From a virus, in the IMG/VR virus record IMGVR_UViG_3300042564_002455, positions 1-56,491 of that record: a stretch of 56,491 bases of DNA, one strand, 5' to 3'. Below the pieces are notes generated by a model that saw only the letters and a program-made list of their open reading frames with translations, did not search any database and was not told where the DNA came from. Shown piece by piece: positions 7,663 to 16,545 of the stretch; position 1 is the first letter of the stretch, and the number at the start of each line of letters is the position of its first letter. A program made the position numbers and the translations under genes.

Positions 7663-9084
7663 ATGGGAAAATTAAAACCAATTGGAAGTGAAAGATTAGA
7701 AGGTATGGAAAAAATAAACCGTATCATTGAAATTTCACGTTATAAGGAAAACATTCCAACGCCTGTAAATGAAGTTAAATCTACAGAGTACGGAATAATG
7801 TTAGCCGATGGTAACACATATAAAATTGAAAGAGATAAAAACGGATACGTCATTAAAAAATCTATTAATGAATCCGAAATGGATTATCTTGAACCAATGC
7901 AAAATAGAAAGTACTATCCTTCCTATTCCCAAGCATTGAAGAGATTAAACTTAATTACAAAAGAAGTTAATACTTTGGTCGGTAATGAAGAAAACATCTC
8001 ATTATTTGGTGAACAAAAAAAATTTACATTAAAAACACCTAAACCGGCGCCTGTAGAAGCTCCGCCGATGCCAGAACCGGCACCTGCTCCCGCACCAACC
8101 GATATGCCACCTATGCCTGATGCAGGTATGGATATGCCTGAAGACCCAACTATGGGTGACGAAGGTATGGATATGCCGGAAGATCCTGAAATAGGTGATG
8201 AAGGAATGGATATGGGTGATGAAGGAATGGATATGGGTGGAGAACCCGAAGGTGAAGAAGGTATGGTTACCTTTAAATCGATCCAAAAACTAACAGGTAA
8301 GTTAGGTCAAAAAATTAGAAAACTTAATCAAGGTGAAGAACCAATTTCATCTGATGATACAAAATATGTAATTAACTCAATATTATCAGCTCTTGATTTA
8401 AGTCAATTATCCGATGAGGATGTTGAGGAGATTATGACTAGATTTGAGGATAATGAAGATATGGGTGACGAGGATATGGAAATGCCGGAAGAACCTGAAA
8501 TGGGTGATGAAGATATGGAAATGCCGGAAGAACCTGAAATGGGTGATGAAGATATGGAAATGCCTGAAGGTGAAATGAGAGAAGAATGGGAAGGAACTAT
8601 GGATGGAGATTACGATTTAGGATTTAGTGATGAACCTAAGAAAATGAGACACCCAAAATCACCAATGGAAGAAATGGACTTTAACAAAGCGTTAACTAAC
8701 AAACATAGCGAACTTATTAAAAATAAAATGGGTGATATGTTAGAAGATAATCACGTTGATGGGATGGGTAAAATTTTTGATGACATTTTCTCAGAATCAA
8801 AAGTGGATAAGATTTTATCAAAATACTTCCAAGAATCACCTAACGAAAAAAGATTAAACGAGGAAAGAGGAGTTAGGAAATTTGTTGAGAAAAAAACTCA
8901 TAAAGTTAAACAAATGAAAGAGGTTAAGAGATTATCTGAATCTATTGACCAAGAAGTAACTTCTGAGAAATTCATTACGAGATATTCTAAGGCCGAATTA
9001 ATCGGTAAAACTAATAAGAGAAATTTAGTTTTTGAGGTTAATGGTAAACAATTTAAAATCACACCTGACGGAGCGATTCTATGA
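7663..9084 (+). CDS. acidic Met/Asp/Glu-repeat head-module protein
   Basis: 473 residues, no named family. The N-terminal 120 residues are mixed, with KSINE before Ser at about 70, a possible (I/L)-x-E protease site. A Pro/Ala-rich hinge (PAPAPAPTDMPPMP) follows, then two blocks of acidic repeats of the type EDPEMGDEGMDM and EMPEEPEMGDED. The second block is encoded by a 39-bp tandem repeat at 8461-8574. The C-terminal about 80 residues are basic and helical, then end in a small beta element (LVFEVNGKQFKITPDG). Placed upstream of the terminase and portal, it is probably a virion or head-core protein. It overlaps the next gene by ATGA. Confidence 0.65.
   Translation: MGKLKPIGSERLEGMEKINRIIEISRYKENIPTPVNEVKSTEYGIMLADGNTYKIERDKNGYVIKKSINESEMDYLEPMQNRKYYPSYSQALKRLNLITKEVNTLVGNEENISLFGEQKKFTLKTPKPAPVEAPPMPEPAPAPAPTDMPPMPDAGMDMPEDPTMGDEGMDMPEDPEIGDEGMDMGDEGMDMGGEPEGEEGMVTFKSIQKLTGKLGQKIRKLNQGEEPISSDDTKYVINSILSALDLSQLSDEDVEEIMTRFEDNEDMGDEDMEMPEEPEMGDEDMEMPEEPEMGDEDMEMPEGEMREEWEGTMDGDYDLGFSDEPKKMRHPKSPMEEMDFNKALTNKHSELIKNKMGDMLEDNHVDGMGKIFDDIFSESKVDKILSKYFQESPNEKRLNEERGVRKFVEKKTHKVKQMKEVKRLSESIDQEVTSEKFITRYSKAELIGKTNKRNLVFEVNGKQFKITPDGAIL
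8461..8574 (+). repeat. 39-bp tandem repeat, three units
   Basis: Units at 8461-8499, 8500-8538 and 8539-8574 (the last three bases short) encode MGDEDMEMPEEPE. Only a few silent or conservative changes separate the units. Confidence 0.9.
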
Positions 9085-9491
9085 GTTATCTAATTTATAT
9101 AAATGGTTTAGGACCTAATTATAAAGGTGATAATATATACGAATTTATCTTTTCAGATACAATAACCGATATATGGGGAGAGGGATGGGAGTCAAAACCG
9201 TCTAACGGTAATCCATCCGCTCCCGATATAGAATTTATACAGAAAGTCGGAACTCTAAAAAGTGCGGATATTAAGTTATCCCTAATTCAGGATTCTGACT
9301 TTTTTTCTATGATAGATTCTATTGATGATGTAATTGCGTTAGGTTGGGAGTCGGAAGATTCTGATACTAATTTTGAAACTGAAAAAAGATTGGTTTTTAG
9401 ATTTGGTGAGGATGAAAAAACAATAAAAGAAAAACTATATGAAAGAGATATAGTTTTAGAATTTGAAAAAAAAGTAGTTTATGAAAACTGA
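9081..9491 (+). CDS. hypothetical head-module protein
   Basis: 136 residues, acidic, beta-strand-like composition at the N-terminus (MSYLIYINGLGPNYKGDNIY) with several Trp-Glu pairs (WGEGWES, LGWES). No family recognised. It overlaps the preceding gene by four bases (ATGA) and the next by 11 bases, so translation is tightly coupled within the pre-terminase cluster. No signal peptide or membrane segment. A neck or head-completion role is possible from position only. Confidence 0.6.
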   Translation: MSYLIYINGLGPNYKGDNIYEFIFSDTITDIWGEGWESKPSNGNPSAPDIEFIQKVGTLKSADIKLSLIQDSDFFSMIDSIDDVIALGWESEDSDTNFETEKRLVFRFGEDEKTIKEKLYERDIVLEFEKKVVYEN

Positions 9492-10272
9492 TAACGCAGC
9501 ATTTAAATTAATGGATATGGGATTTAAAGCCGAAACATTAGCAAGTTTAACTGAATCACAATTGGTTAAACTTTATAAGAAATTGAATGAGGGTAACGAA
9601 GAAACTAAGGAACAAGTTACACCCGTTACAAAAACATCCCTTAAAATAGGAACTAGCGGAGGTTCTCTACCACCAAACCCAAAAGGTTACAACGTAAGTA
9701 AAACCACAACAGGTGAAGTTATGGCAACTCCAAAGGAAAGTGAAATGAAAGAGGGTAAAAAGAAATCCAAAAAATATAATCCTTGGGCTATTTGTACTTC
9801 TACAGTTGGTAGAGAGGATAAGAAAAAATATGAAAGATGTGTTATGGATATTAAAAAATCTGTAAAAGAAGGAAGAGACCCATCTGAGTTGTTTTTAGAA
9901 AATAAAATCGTATCTTTACTGGAAAGAAATATCCAACCGAAAATTAGTAAAAAAGAATTCTTAGATATGATTAAAGAATCCGAAACTCAAACTCCAGTTA
10001 AACCAAAAGTACCTACGGTAAAACCGGGAGAAACTACCAAAAAACCATCAACACCATATAGTCCAAAACCGGGAGTTAAACCCGCACCTAAGGCTAAGGT
10101 GGAAACTAAAGAACAAAGTAGTCCAACCATCGCACCACCAAAAGAAAAGGAAAAAACAAAAACACCTTCAACACCATATAAACCTAAACCCGGAGTTAAA
10201 CCAGCACCTAAAGCGGGTAAAAAATCGGTACCATCTTGGTTAAGTTGGGGTAAATTAGGAATTAATATTTAA
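9481..10272 (+). CDS. presumed protease-processed basic head protein with Pro/Lys repeats
   Basis: 263 residues. Residues 21-37 (LASLTESQLVKLYKKLNE, including one flanking residue) end L35-N36-E37 before Gly38. They resemble the LTESDL...E tag of the proteins at 2844 and 22.7-23.5 kb but sit further in. Next comes a basic segment with NPWAICTSTVGREDKKKYER, a Cys-containing motif seen in several phage cargo-like proteins. The C-terminal third holds two copies of a Lys/Pro repeat (PSTPYxPKPGVKPAPKA). A packaged, DNA-associated internal protein is the simplest inference. It overlaps the preceding gene by 11 bases. Confidence 0.6.
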   Translation: MKTDNAAFKLMDMGFKAETLASLTESQLVKLYKKLNEGNEETKEQVTPVTKTSLKIGTSGGSLPPNPKGYNVSKTTTGEVMATPKESEMKEGKKKSKKYNPWAICTSTVGREDKKKYERCVMDIKKSVKEGRDPSELFLENKIVSLLERNIQPKISKKEFLDMIKESETQTPVKPKVPTVKPGETTKKPSTPYSPKPGVKPAPKAKVETKEQSSPTIAPPKEKEKTKTPSTPYKPKPGVKPAPKAGKKSVPSWLSWGKLGINI

Positions 10273-10289
10273 GTAAAATTATATTTCAA

Positions 10290-11510
10290 ATGGCAAAGAA
10301 TAGAAAAAATATCAGCGAAGCACCAATAGATTACGAAGGACCTGAAAGAATGGATCCAAGTATTGAGCGTAAAATTACATCTAAAACGACTCCTTACGCT
10401 GAACATCCTGGGTTACCTAAAATGGATAGAGATTTCGTTGAGGTTATTTCATCTGAAAGATTTAAAAATTCAGTTAATAACGTTAGAAGATATTTGGGAG
10501 ATACAACTAAGATACAAGGTGGTCCTCAACAAGTTATGATGTCACTTATGTCATCAGCAATGCAGTTGTTTGGTAAAATTGGCCAGATTGAAAGTCGTAA
10601 CAAAGAGTATCTTGAGAATTTAGCGGTTGAGTTGGTTAAAAAAGAAATGTCAATTCCCGAAGGGGCAATGCAGTTTGACGCAAAACTTATTCACGGTGGT
10701 ATGTCATCGGCTGAAGGTATGAGAGGTGAATCCGAAGAACCTACGGCAGAAGAAGTAAAAGACGCATTTGCATCGGCTGATGAACATCAGGATGAGTTAG
10801 AGGCTTTTATGGATTCTTTTGAGAAGTTTAATCAAGAAAAAGCCAAGCGTAGATTTATTAACGCTTTAATCGGTGGGGCGGCTAAAAAAGGACATTATAT
10901 GTTTGAATTGGTTGCCGATGAACTTGAGAATATTAATCCTGAACTTGTTAGGATTTATGGTATGTCACAAGCGTTGTTAGACCATTTATATTGGATTTAT
11001 CCTGAGCAAATGGTGTCAAGTATGGCAGCATCGGGTGAAGGTCAAGTAGGTCAATCAGAAGTTGATACAGAAACAGACCCACCAACAGTAATCGCAAGAG
11101 GGGCTTCTTTCCCCGTGTTAATTCACGAATTGGTTAAAGGTGTATATGAGATTTTCGGAACTCACGGATTACCTGATGACCCTCGTCAAGCCGAAATGGT
11201 AATTGCGAGTGAAGATACATTACCCGCAGAGATATGGGATTTAAGATTAGGACCTATTTTTTGGGAGAAATTCTTGGCGGCATATCCTGATGAAATTTTT
11301 GAGGAGGACAAACGTCATATTCAACATTATCTGTTTATGAGATTTTCATCTTTATCACCGGAACAATTCTTTAAATTATCTAAATTTATTTTATCTGGTA
11401 ATCCTAAAGGAAAACAGGTATTACAAAGAATGGTTGATGAAATAGTTGAGGAATTAAAGAAACAAGATTTTGATTCTCAATTCGGAGATAGTGATGATGA
11501 TGAATATTAA
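10290..11510 (+). CDS. conserved-type virion protein preceding the terminase
   Basis: 406 residues, largely helical and acidic. Two segments stand out: FPVLIHELVKGVYEIFGTHG (about 270-290), which looks like the start of a zinc-protease helix but lacks the second His of HExxH, and an Asp/Glu-rich C-terminus (SQFGDSDDDEY). It occupies the slot directly before the large terminase, where the small terminase or a neck protein often lies, but at 406 residues it is far longer than typical small terminases. I do not recognise the family. The N-terminal start is supported by the 17-bp gap after the previous stop. Confidence 0.6.
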   Translation: MAKNRKNISEAPIDYEGPERMDPSIERKITSKTTPYAEHPGLPKMDRDFVEVISSERFKNSVNNVRRYLGDTTKIQGGPQQVMMSLMSSAMQLFGKIGQIESRNKEYLENLAVELVKKEMSIPEGAMQFDAKLIHGGMSSAEGMRGESEEPTAEEVKDAFASADEHQDELEAFMDSFEKFNQEKAKRRFINALIGGAAKKGHYMFELVADELENINPELVRIYGMSQALLDHLYWIYPEQMVSSMAASGEGQVGQSEVDTETDPPTVIARGASFPVLIHELVKGVYEIFGTHGLPDDPRQAEMVIASEDTLPAEIWDLRLGPIFWEKFLAAYPDEIFEEDKRHIQHYLFMRFSSLSPEQFFKLSKFILSGNPKGKQVLQRMVDEIVEELKKQDFDSQFGDSDDDEY

Positions 11511-11552
11511 TATTACGAAGGTCCTTCTTTGAGTGATATTGGAATCTAATTT

Positions 11553-13325
11553 ATGCAAAATATAACAAAGGAACAAGTTTTAATAGAATATGTTAAGTGT
11601 ATGAGGGACACCCCTTACGCACTTAAAACGTATTTACAGACGTATGATAATACGGTATCTAGATTTGTTCCTTTGGAGTTATTTCCCGACCAAATATCCC
11701 TACTTGACGATTACGAGAATAACAATGAGAATATTGCCTTAAAGTATAGACAGGCAGGTGTATCCACCGTAACTGCCGCTTGGGCATCTAAGAAAATAGC
11801 CTTCGCAAAAAAACAAACCCCTGAGAAGATTCTAATTATTGCCAATAAATTGGACACCGCCCAAGAGATGGCTAACAAAGTTAGAGGGTTTATTGAACAA
11901 TGGCCGTCTTGGGTTGATATTGGATTTGCGAAAGAAAAGAATTCACAAAGACATTATAAATTAACAAACGGTTGTGAGGTGAAAGCGGTAGCAACATCTA
12001 AGGATGCGTTACGTGGATATACCCCAACAATATTAATATTTGATGAGGCAGCTTACATTGAAGCGGATGCGGACTTTTGGTCAGCCTGTATGGCTTCACT
12101 ATCTACGGGTGGTAAAGTTATTGTAATCTCAACACCAAACGGTTATGACCCCATTTATTATGAAATCTATGATCAGGCTCTAAGAGCAATGAACGATTTC
12201 AAAATATCTGAAATGTTTTGGTATAGAGACCCAAGATATACTAAAGATATGTTCTTGGTTAAAACAGATGATATTATTCACTACCTGTTAAATAAAGAAC
12301 AATACCCATCCGATGCGGTGGTAAAGATAGAACATTACCAACCAAATAATGGTGACCACGAAAAACTAAAACCTTATTTTAAAGATGGATTTAAACCTTG
12401 TTCTTCTTGGTTTGAATCAATGGTTAAGAAGTTAAAATACGATAAGAGAAAAGTTTCTCAGGAATTGGAGTGTAACTTCCTCGGATCTGGTGATAATGTG
12501 TTTGATTCAAAGACACTTACCAAGATTCGTGAGAATACTATTTCTGAACCCACAAATAAGATGATGGCAAACTCCTTATGGATATGGAAAGAACCTGTAA
12601 TTGGTCACAAATACATTATGGGGATTGACGTATCGAGAGGGGATAGTGAGGATTACTCAACATTCCAAATTATAGATTTTGACGAGAGGGAACAAGTTGC
12701 CGAATATGTTGGTAAGATACCACCGGATATTATGGCAGATATTGCGTTTAAATGGGCTAATATGTATTCTTGTTTTGTTGTTATTGATATAACAGGGGGA
12801 ATGGGAGTATCCACCGCTAGGAAAATGCAGGAGTTGGGGTACAGAGATTTATATGTTGATGGTGTTGATTACCAAAACAAATGGAAGTACGACCCTAAAC
12901 AAAACGAAAAAATACCGGGGATTAATTTCAACAGTAAGAGAGTTCAAATAATTGCGGCTTTTGAGGAAGCGGTTAGACATAATTTTATTATTCATAGTAA
13001 TCGTCTATTAAACGAGATGAATACTTTTGTTTATATTAGTGGTAGACCTGACCATCAAAAGGGTCAACACGATGACTTACTTATGTCAATCGCGATGGCA
13101 ATTTATGTTGGTGAATCTTCATTTAGTCAATTAGGAAAGGTTACAGAACATACAAAAGCAATGTTGGAATCTTGGACAGTTAATGTCGATGAGGCTCCGG
13201 CTAAGTCAATCGCATTCAATCCAGGATCACCTAATATACAACAAAGATATCAAGACCAAAGACAACAAGGTCCGTCTAGACAGGATTATATTGATTACGG
13301 ATGGTTATTTGGTAATAGAAGGTGA
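11553..13325 (+). CDS. terL: terminase large subunit (T4 gp17-like)
   Basis: 590 residues, the usual length. The ATPase domain has a degenerate Walker A RQAGVST (66-72), Walker B LIFDE (161-165) and a coupling segment VISTPNG (about 190-196). The RNase H-like nuclease domain carries D358 (MGIDVSRGD), D411 (VVIDITGG) and D506 or D507 in HDDLL. The protein drives DNA translocation into the prohead through the portal and cuts the concatemer. It is followed 63 bp downstream by the portal gene, as in T4-like phages. No recognisable small terminase lies next to it. Confidence 0.95.
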   Translation: MQNITKEQVLIEYVKCMRDTPYALKTYLQTYDNTVSRFVPLELFPDQISLLDDYENNNENIALKYRQAGVSTVTAAWASKKIAFAKKQTPEKILIIANKLDTAQEMANKVRGFIEQWPSWVDIGFAKEKNSQRHYKLTNGCEVKAVATSKDALRGYTPTILIFDEAAYIEADADFWSACMASLSTGGKVIVISTPNGYDPIYYEIYDQALRAMNDFKISEMFWYRDPRYTKDMFLVKTDDIIHYLLNKEQYPSDAVVKIEHYQPNNGDHEKLKPYFKDGFKPCSSWFESMVKKLKYDKRKVSQELECNFLGSGDNVFDSKTLTKIRENTISEPTNKMMANSLWIWKEPVIGHKYIMGIDVSRGDSEDYSTFQIIDFDEREQVAEYVGKIPPDIMADIAFKWANMYSCFVVIDITGGMGVSTARKMQELGYRDLYVDGVDYQNKWKYDPKQNEKIPGINFNSKRVQIIAAFEEAVRHNFIIHSNRLLNEMNTFVYISGRPDHQKGQHDDLLMSIAMAIYVGESSFSQLGKVTEHTKAMLESWTVNVDEAPAKSIAFNPGSPNIQQRYQDQRQQGPSRQDYIDYGWLFGNRR

Positions 13326-13360
13326 TATTTATCAAAATATCCAAAATACTAGTGTTTAAC

Positions 13361-13368
13361 TATTTATG
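13361..13368 (+). promoter_or_regulatory. candidate late promoter motif TATTTATG
   Basis: TATTTATG, 20 nt before the portal ATG. A second copy, TATTTATC, occurs at 13326-13333, immediately after the terminase stop codon. One or both could start portal transcription. Confidence 0.35.
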
Positions 13369-13388
13369 GATGTAGTTAAATTTATTAT

Positions 13389-15236
13389 ATGGAAAATAAC
13401 AATAATCAAAATTTGACCGTTTGGCAAAGATTAACCCAAGCCTTCGGTCCTTACTCATTATTAGGTCAAGATTATCCGACCTACAAATACGATAAGACAG
13501 AATTACTAAAAACAAACAGTAAACAACAATACGAGAAGGAAAAACTCCAAGCTCAACAAACATTCTACTTATCCAATCAATGGACTAAGATTGAGAATAA
13601 TTTATATACCCAAGCAACTTATTACGAACCAACAAGATTAGCATCATTCTATGATTTTGAATCTATGGAGTATACCCCCGAAATATCCGCAGCGTTAGAT
13701 ATCTATGGTGAGGAATCTACCACGGTTGACCAAAATGGTAATATGTTACAGATTTATTCTGAATCACAAAGAATAAAATCAATACTATCGGATTTGTTTA
13801 ATAACAATTTGGATATTAACACAAACTTACCAATGTGGACAAGAAATGCTTGTAAATATGGTGATAATTTTGTTTATCTAAAATTGGACACTGAAAGAGG
13901 TGTTGTTGGTTGTATGCAGTTACCGAACATTGAGATTGAAAGATTGGAGATGGGTATGGCGTCAAAAACTACCAATACCGAACAAGACCCAAGAAATACA
14001 GGATTGAGATTTAAATGGAAAGCCAAGGATATGGAATTCAATTCTTGGGAGATTGCTCACTTTAGATTATTGGGGGATGATAGAAAGTTACCTTACGGTA
14101 CGTCTATGTTGGAAAAGGCGAGAAGAATTTGGAAACAATTATTGTTATCTGAGGATGCGATGTTAATTTACAGAACATCAAGAGCACCTGAAAGAAGAAT
14201 GTTTAAGATATTCGTAGGTAATATGGACGATAAGGATGTGGAACCGTATGTTCAGCGTATGGCAAACAAGTTCAAGCGTTCTCAAGTTGTGGATAATAAC
14301 ACAGGTAATGTTGATATGAGATTTAACCAAATGGCGGTTGACCAAGATTACTTCATACCTGTTAGAGATGCCGCCGCCCCTGACCCAATTACAACACTAC
14401 CCGGAGCAACTAACTTATCGGAAATTGCCGATATTGAATATATCCAAAAGAAATTACTTACCGCATTGAGAGTTCCTAAAGCCTTTTTAGGTTTTGAGGA
14501 GGTTGTTGGTGACGGAAAGAATTTATCTTTACAGGATATTCGTTTTGCGAGAACTATTAATCGTATTCAAAAGAGTATGTTGGCTGAGATGAATAAAATC
14601 GCCATCATACATTTATTTCTTTTGGGTTTTGAAGATGAATTATCTAATTTTACATTATCATTAACTAATCCATCCACACAAGCCGATCTATTAAAGGTTG
14701 ATGTGTGGAAAGAAAAGATTCTATTATATAAAGATGCGGTTGCTGGTATTGAAGGTATTGCTCCTGTGTCACAATCTTGGGCTAAGAAACATATCTTAGG
14801 ATTCTCTGACGAAGAGATTAGATTGGATTTACAACAACAAAGAATTGAGAAAGCGGTTGCCGCTGAACTTACAAATACACCAACAATTATTGTTCACACG
14901 GGCATATTTGATAATATTGATAAATTATACGGACAACAAACAGGAACAACCGCAGCATCTGCTGCAGTTCCACCACCACCTCCTGGCGGAGATATGGGAG
15001 GAATGGAACCACCACCAATGGGTGGAGAGGAAGGTGGAGGTATCGCACCGCCACCTCCAGGACCAACTCCGGGTGGAGAAGCGGGGGTAACACCTGAATC
15101 TTCAAATAGGGATAATGTGAATATATTATTAGAAAATAGTAGTTTGGTGTCTGAAAGCGAATATATAAATTTATCCAGAGCTAAAAATTCTTTAGGTGAA
15201 ATGGAGGATGAATTGAACAGATTGTTAAAAGATTGA
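13389..15236 (+). CDS. 20: portal vertex protein (T4 gp20-like)
   Basis: 615 residues. Conserved gp20-type segments: RAPERRMFKIFVGNMDDKD (about 262-280), the DYFIPVRD ... ITTLPGATNLSEI region, and DIEYIQKKLLTALRVPKAFL. The dodecameric portal forms the DNA entry channel, nucleates the prohead and docks the terminase. Unusual is a Pro/Gly-rich extension (about 520-565, PPPPPGGDMGGMEPPPMGG) followed by a short helical tail, which typical gp20 proteins lack. The order terminase, portal, core protein, protease, scaffold, capsid is that of T4. Confidence 0.93.
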   Translation: MENNNNQNLTVWQRLTQAFGPYSLLGQDYPTYKYDKTELLKTNSKQQYEKEKLQAQQTFYLSNQWTKIENNLYTQATYYEPTRLASFYDFESMEYTPEISAALDIYGEESTTVDQNGNMLQIYSESQRIKSILSDLFNNNLDINTNLPMWTRNACKYGDNFVYLKLDTERGVVGCMQLPNIEIERLEMGMASKTTNTEQDPRNTGLRFKWKAKDMEFNSWEIAHFRLLGDDRKLPYGTSMLEKARRIWKQLLLSEDAMLIYRTSRAPERRMFKIFVGNMDDKDVEPYVQRMANKFKRSQVVDNNTGNVDMRFNQMAVDQDYFIPVRDAAAPDPITTLPGATNLSEIADIEYIQKKLLTALRVPKAFLGFEEVVGDGKNLSLQDIRFARTINRIQKSMLAEMNKIAIIHLFLLGFEDELSNFTLSLTNPSTQADLLKVDVWKEKILLYKDAVAGIEGIAPVSQSWAKKHILGFSDEEIRLDLQQQRIEKAVAAELTNTPTIIVHTGIFDNIDKLYGQQTGTTAASAAVPPPPPGGDMGGMEPPPMGGEEGGGIAPPPPGPTPGGEAGVTPESSNRDNVNILLENSSLVSESEYINLSRAKNSLGEMEDELNRLLKD

Positions 15237-15244
15237 TATTTATA
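15237..15244 (+). promoter_or_regulatory. candidate late promoter motif TATTTATA
   Basis: GATATTTATATAAAAA starts over the portal stop codon, 17 nt before the ATG at 15262. Confidence 0.5.
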
Positions 15245-15261
15245 TAAAAACATTTAAAGAG

Positions 15262-15990
15262 ATGGTAAAATTTGGTATACTAAAAACGAAAATTGAAGCT
15301 CTATTATTAGAGTCATATAGTAATAACACATTTAAGAATGAAATAAAAACATTCAATAAATTGGTTCTTGGTAATAAAAATATTTCTAAGTTATTTTATC
15401 TATATGATGAACTAAACTCTAATAAGGGTTTAAGTGAGAGTATTGCTAAAGAATTCGTATTTGAATCCATTACACTATACGAAAACTTGATTAATAAAGT
15501 CCAAAATAAGGACATTAAATTAATTATGGATTGGGTATCTAAAACAAAGGCAAGTAACCAATACGAACATATTGATAATTTATTGGGTAGATCAGATGAT
15601 GTTTTAAATTTAGAGAATAAAATTAAAAACAAAAAAATAATTGTAGAAAATTTACAAAAAGAACCTTATTGTGAAAATAATACAAATATTAATATACCAA
15701 TAAATTCAATGTTAAACATCGCAAATAAGTCATATTCAGAGTATATTAGTAACCTTACCGAATCGGAGCAAAAAGAGGTTATAGGTCTATTAAAAATGGA
15801 TGAATCAACATTAGAAAGGACATTTAACGAGTTGAGAGATGATGCTATTGTTAAACTAACATTATTAACGGTAAATGAGGGTGATGAGTCGGTTAGAAAT
15901 ACCATTAATGAAACAATAGATAATATTAAAATCAAAACTCCAGATAGGTTAGAATTAGTTAAATTGCGTTCATTAATTGATAAACTTTAA
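15262..15990 (+). CDS. helical prohead-core-type protein
   Basis: 242 residues, Asn/Lys/Glu-rich and almost wholly helical by composition; no named family. The N-terminus (MVKFGILKTKIEALLLES) ends L15-L16-E17 before Ser18, a good (I/L)-x-E prohead protease site. T4 carries the small core proteins gp67 and gp68 at the same place between portal and protease, so a core or internal protein role is likely from position and processing site. Sequence identity with gp67/gp68 cannot be claimed. It has its own upstream TATTTATA motif. Confidence 0.6.
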   Translation: MVKFGILKTKIEALLLESYSNNTFKNEIKTFNKLVLGNKNISKLFYLYDELNSNKGLSESIAKEFVFESITLYENLINKVQNKDIKLIMDWVSKTKASNQYEHIDNLLGRSDDVLNLENKIKNKKIIVENLQKEPYCENNTNINIPINSMLNIANKSYSEYISNLTESEQKEVIGLLKMDESTLERTFNELRDDAIVKLTLLTVNEGDESVRNTINETIDNIKIKTPDRLELVKLRSLIDKL

Positions 15991-15994
15991 TTTT

Positions 15995-16023
15995 TTGACA
16001 AAATAATAATATTAACCTATAAT
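15995..16023 (+). promoter_or_regulatory. perfect sigma-70-type promoter TTGACA-N17-TATAAT
   Basis: TTGACA at 15995-16000, 17 bases, TATAAT at 16018-16023, then 33 bases to the ATG at 16057. All twelve consensus positions and the optimal spacer match the E. coli housekeeping promoter, although the Bacteroidota primary sigma uses a different consensus. An inverted pair AATTCC (16021-16026) / GGAATT (16051-16056) brackets the leader. Confidence 0.45.
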
Positions 16024-16056
16024 TCCTAAAACAATAAACATATCAATTATGGAATT

Positions 16057-16509
16057 ATGAAGAAGGGTAAAACCTCAAAATTAGTCGGTTACAAATCATC
16101 AAAAATTAATTACGGGACAGTAGATTCAAAACATCTTAAATCACTTTACATTAATATACAATCTTGGGTTGAGCCGAACGACGATTACGAAAATTGGACA
16201 AGAATTGTCCTAAATATGTCAAGAGCCGTAAAACACGCAATCTACGAGACAATCAACAGGGAGATATTCGATGAGAATTTTATAGTTGATTTAGATTTAA
16301 GAACAAGTGGAATACAATACAAAAAAAGGTCTTTTATGAATTTAGAAATAAATTTATTCTTAATGAACGAAATTGATTTCAAATCACCCGAACTTAAAAA
16401 ATCCATTAAAGATATAGTTAACTCAATACACAATGATGTGTTCAAAGGTAATGAATATTTTAAATTTCACGTTAGTAAAAAAGACAAATCTGTATTAGTT
16501 GAGGCATAA
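16057..16509 (+). CDS. hypothetical protein between core protein and protease genes
   Basis: 150 residues, basic at the N-terminus (MKKGKTSKLVGYKSSK), then mixed alpha/beta with hydrophobic strands (FIVDLDLRTSGIQYKKRSF, MNLEINLFLMNE). No family recognised. It lies inside the head operon but, unlike its neighbours, is preceded by a sigma-70-like promoter rather than the TATTTATA motif, so its timing may differ. The start at 16057 is the only sensible one: an ATG nine bases earlier runs into a stop after three codons. Confidence 0.6.
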   Translation: MKKGKTSKLVGYKSSKINYGTVDSKHLKSLYINIQSWVEPNDDYENWTRIVLNMSRAVKHAIYETINREIFDENFIVDLDLRTSGIQYKKRSFMNLEINLFLMNEIDFKSPELKKSIKDIVNSIHNDVFKGNEYFKFHVSKKDKSVLVEA

Positions 16510-16524
16510 ATATAAAGTTCGCGG

Positions 16525-16532
16525 TATTTATT
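16525..16532 (+). promoter_or_regulatory. candidate late promoter motif TATTTATT
   Basis: GGTATTTATTG, 13 nt before the ATG of the prohead protease gene. Confidence 0.5.
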
Positions 16533-16545
16533 GTTAAAATAACAT

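Noticed and set aside
14894-15253. Minus-strand open frame opposite the portal C-terminus
   Set aside because: Shadow of the Pro/Gly-rich portal extension; the composition mirrors that repeat.
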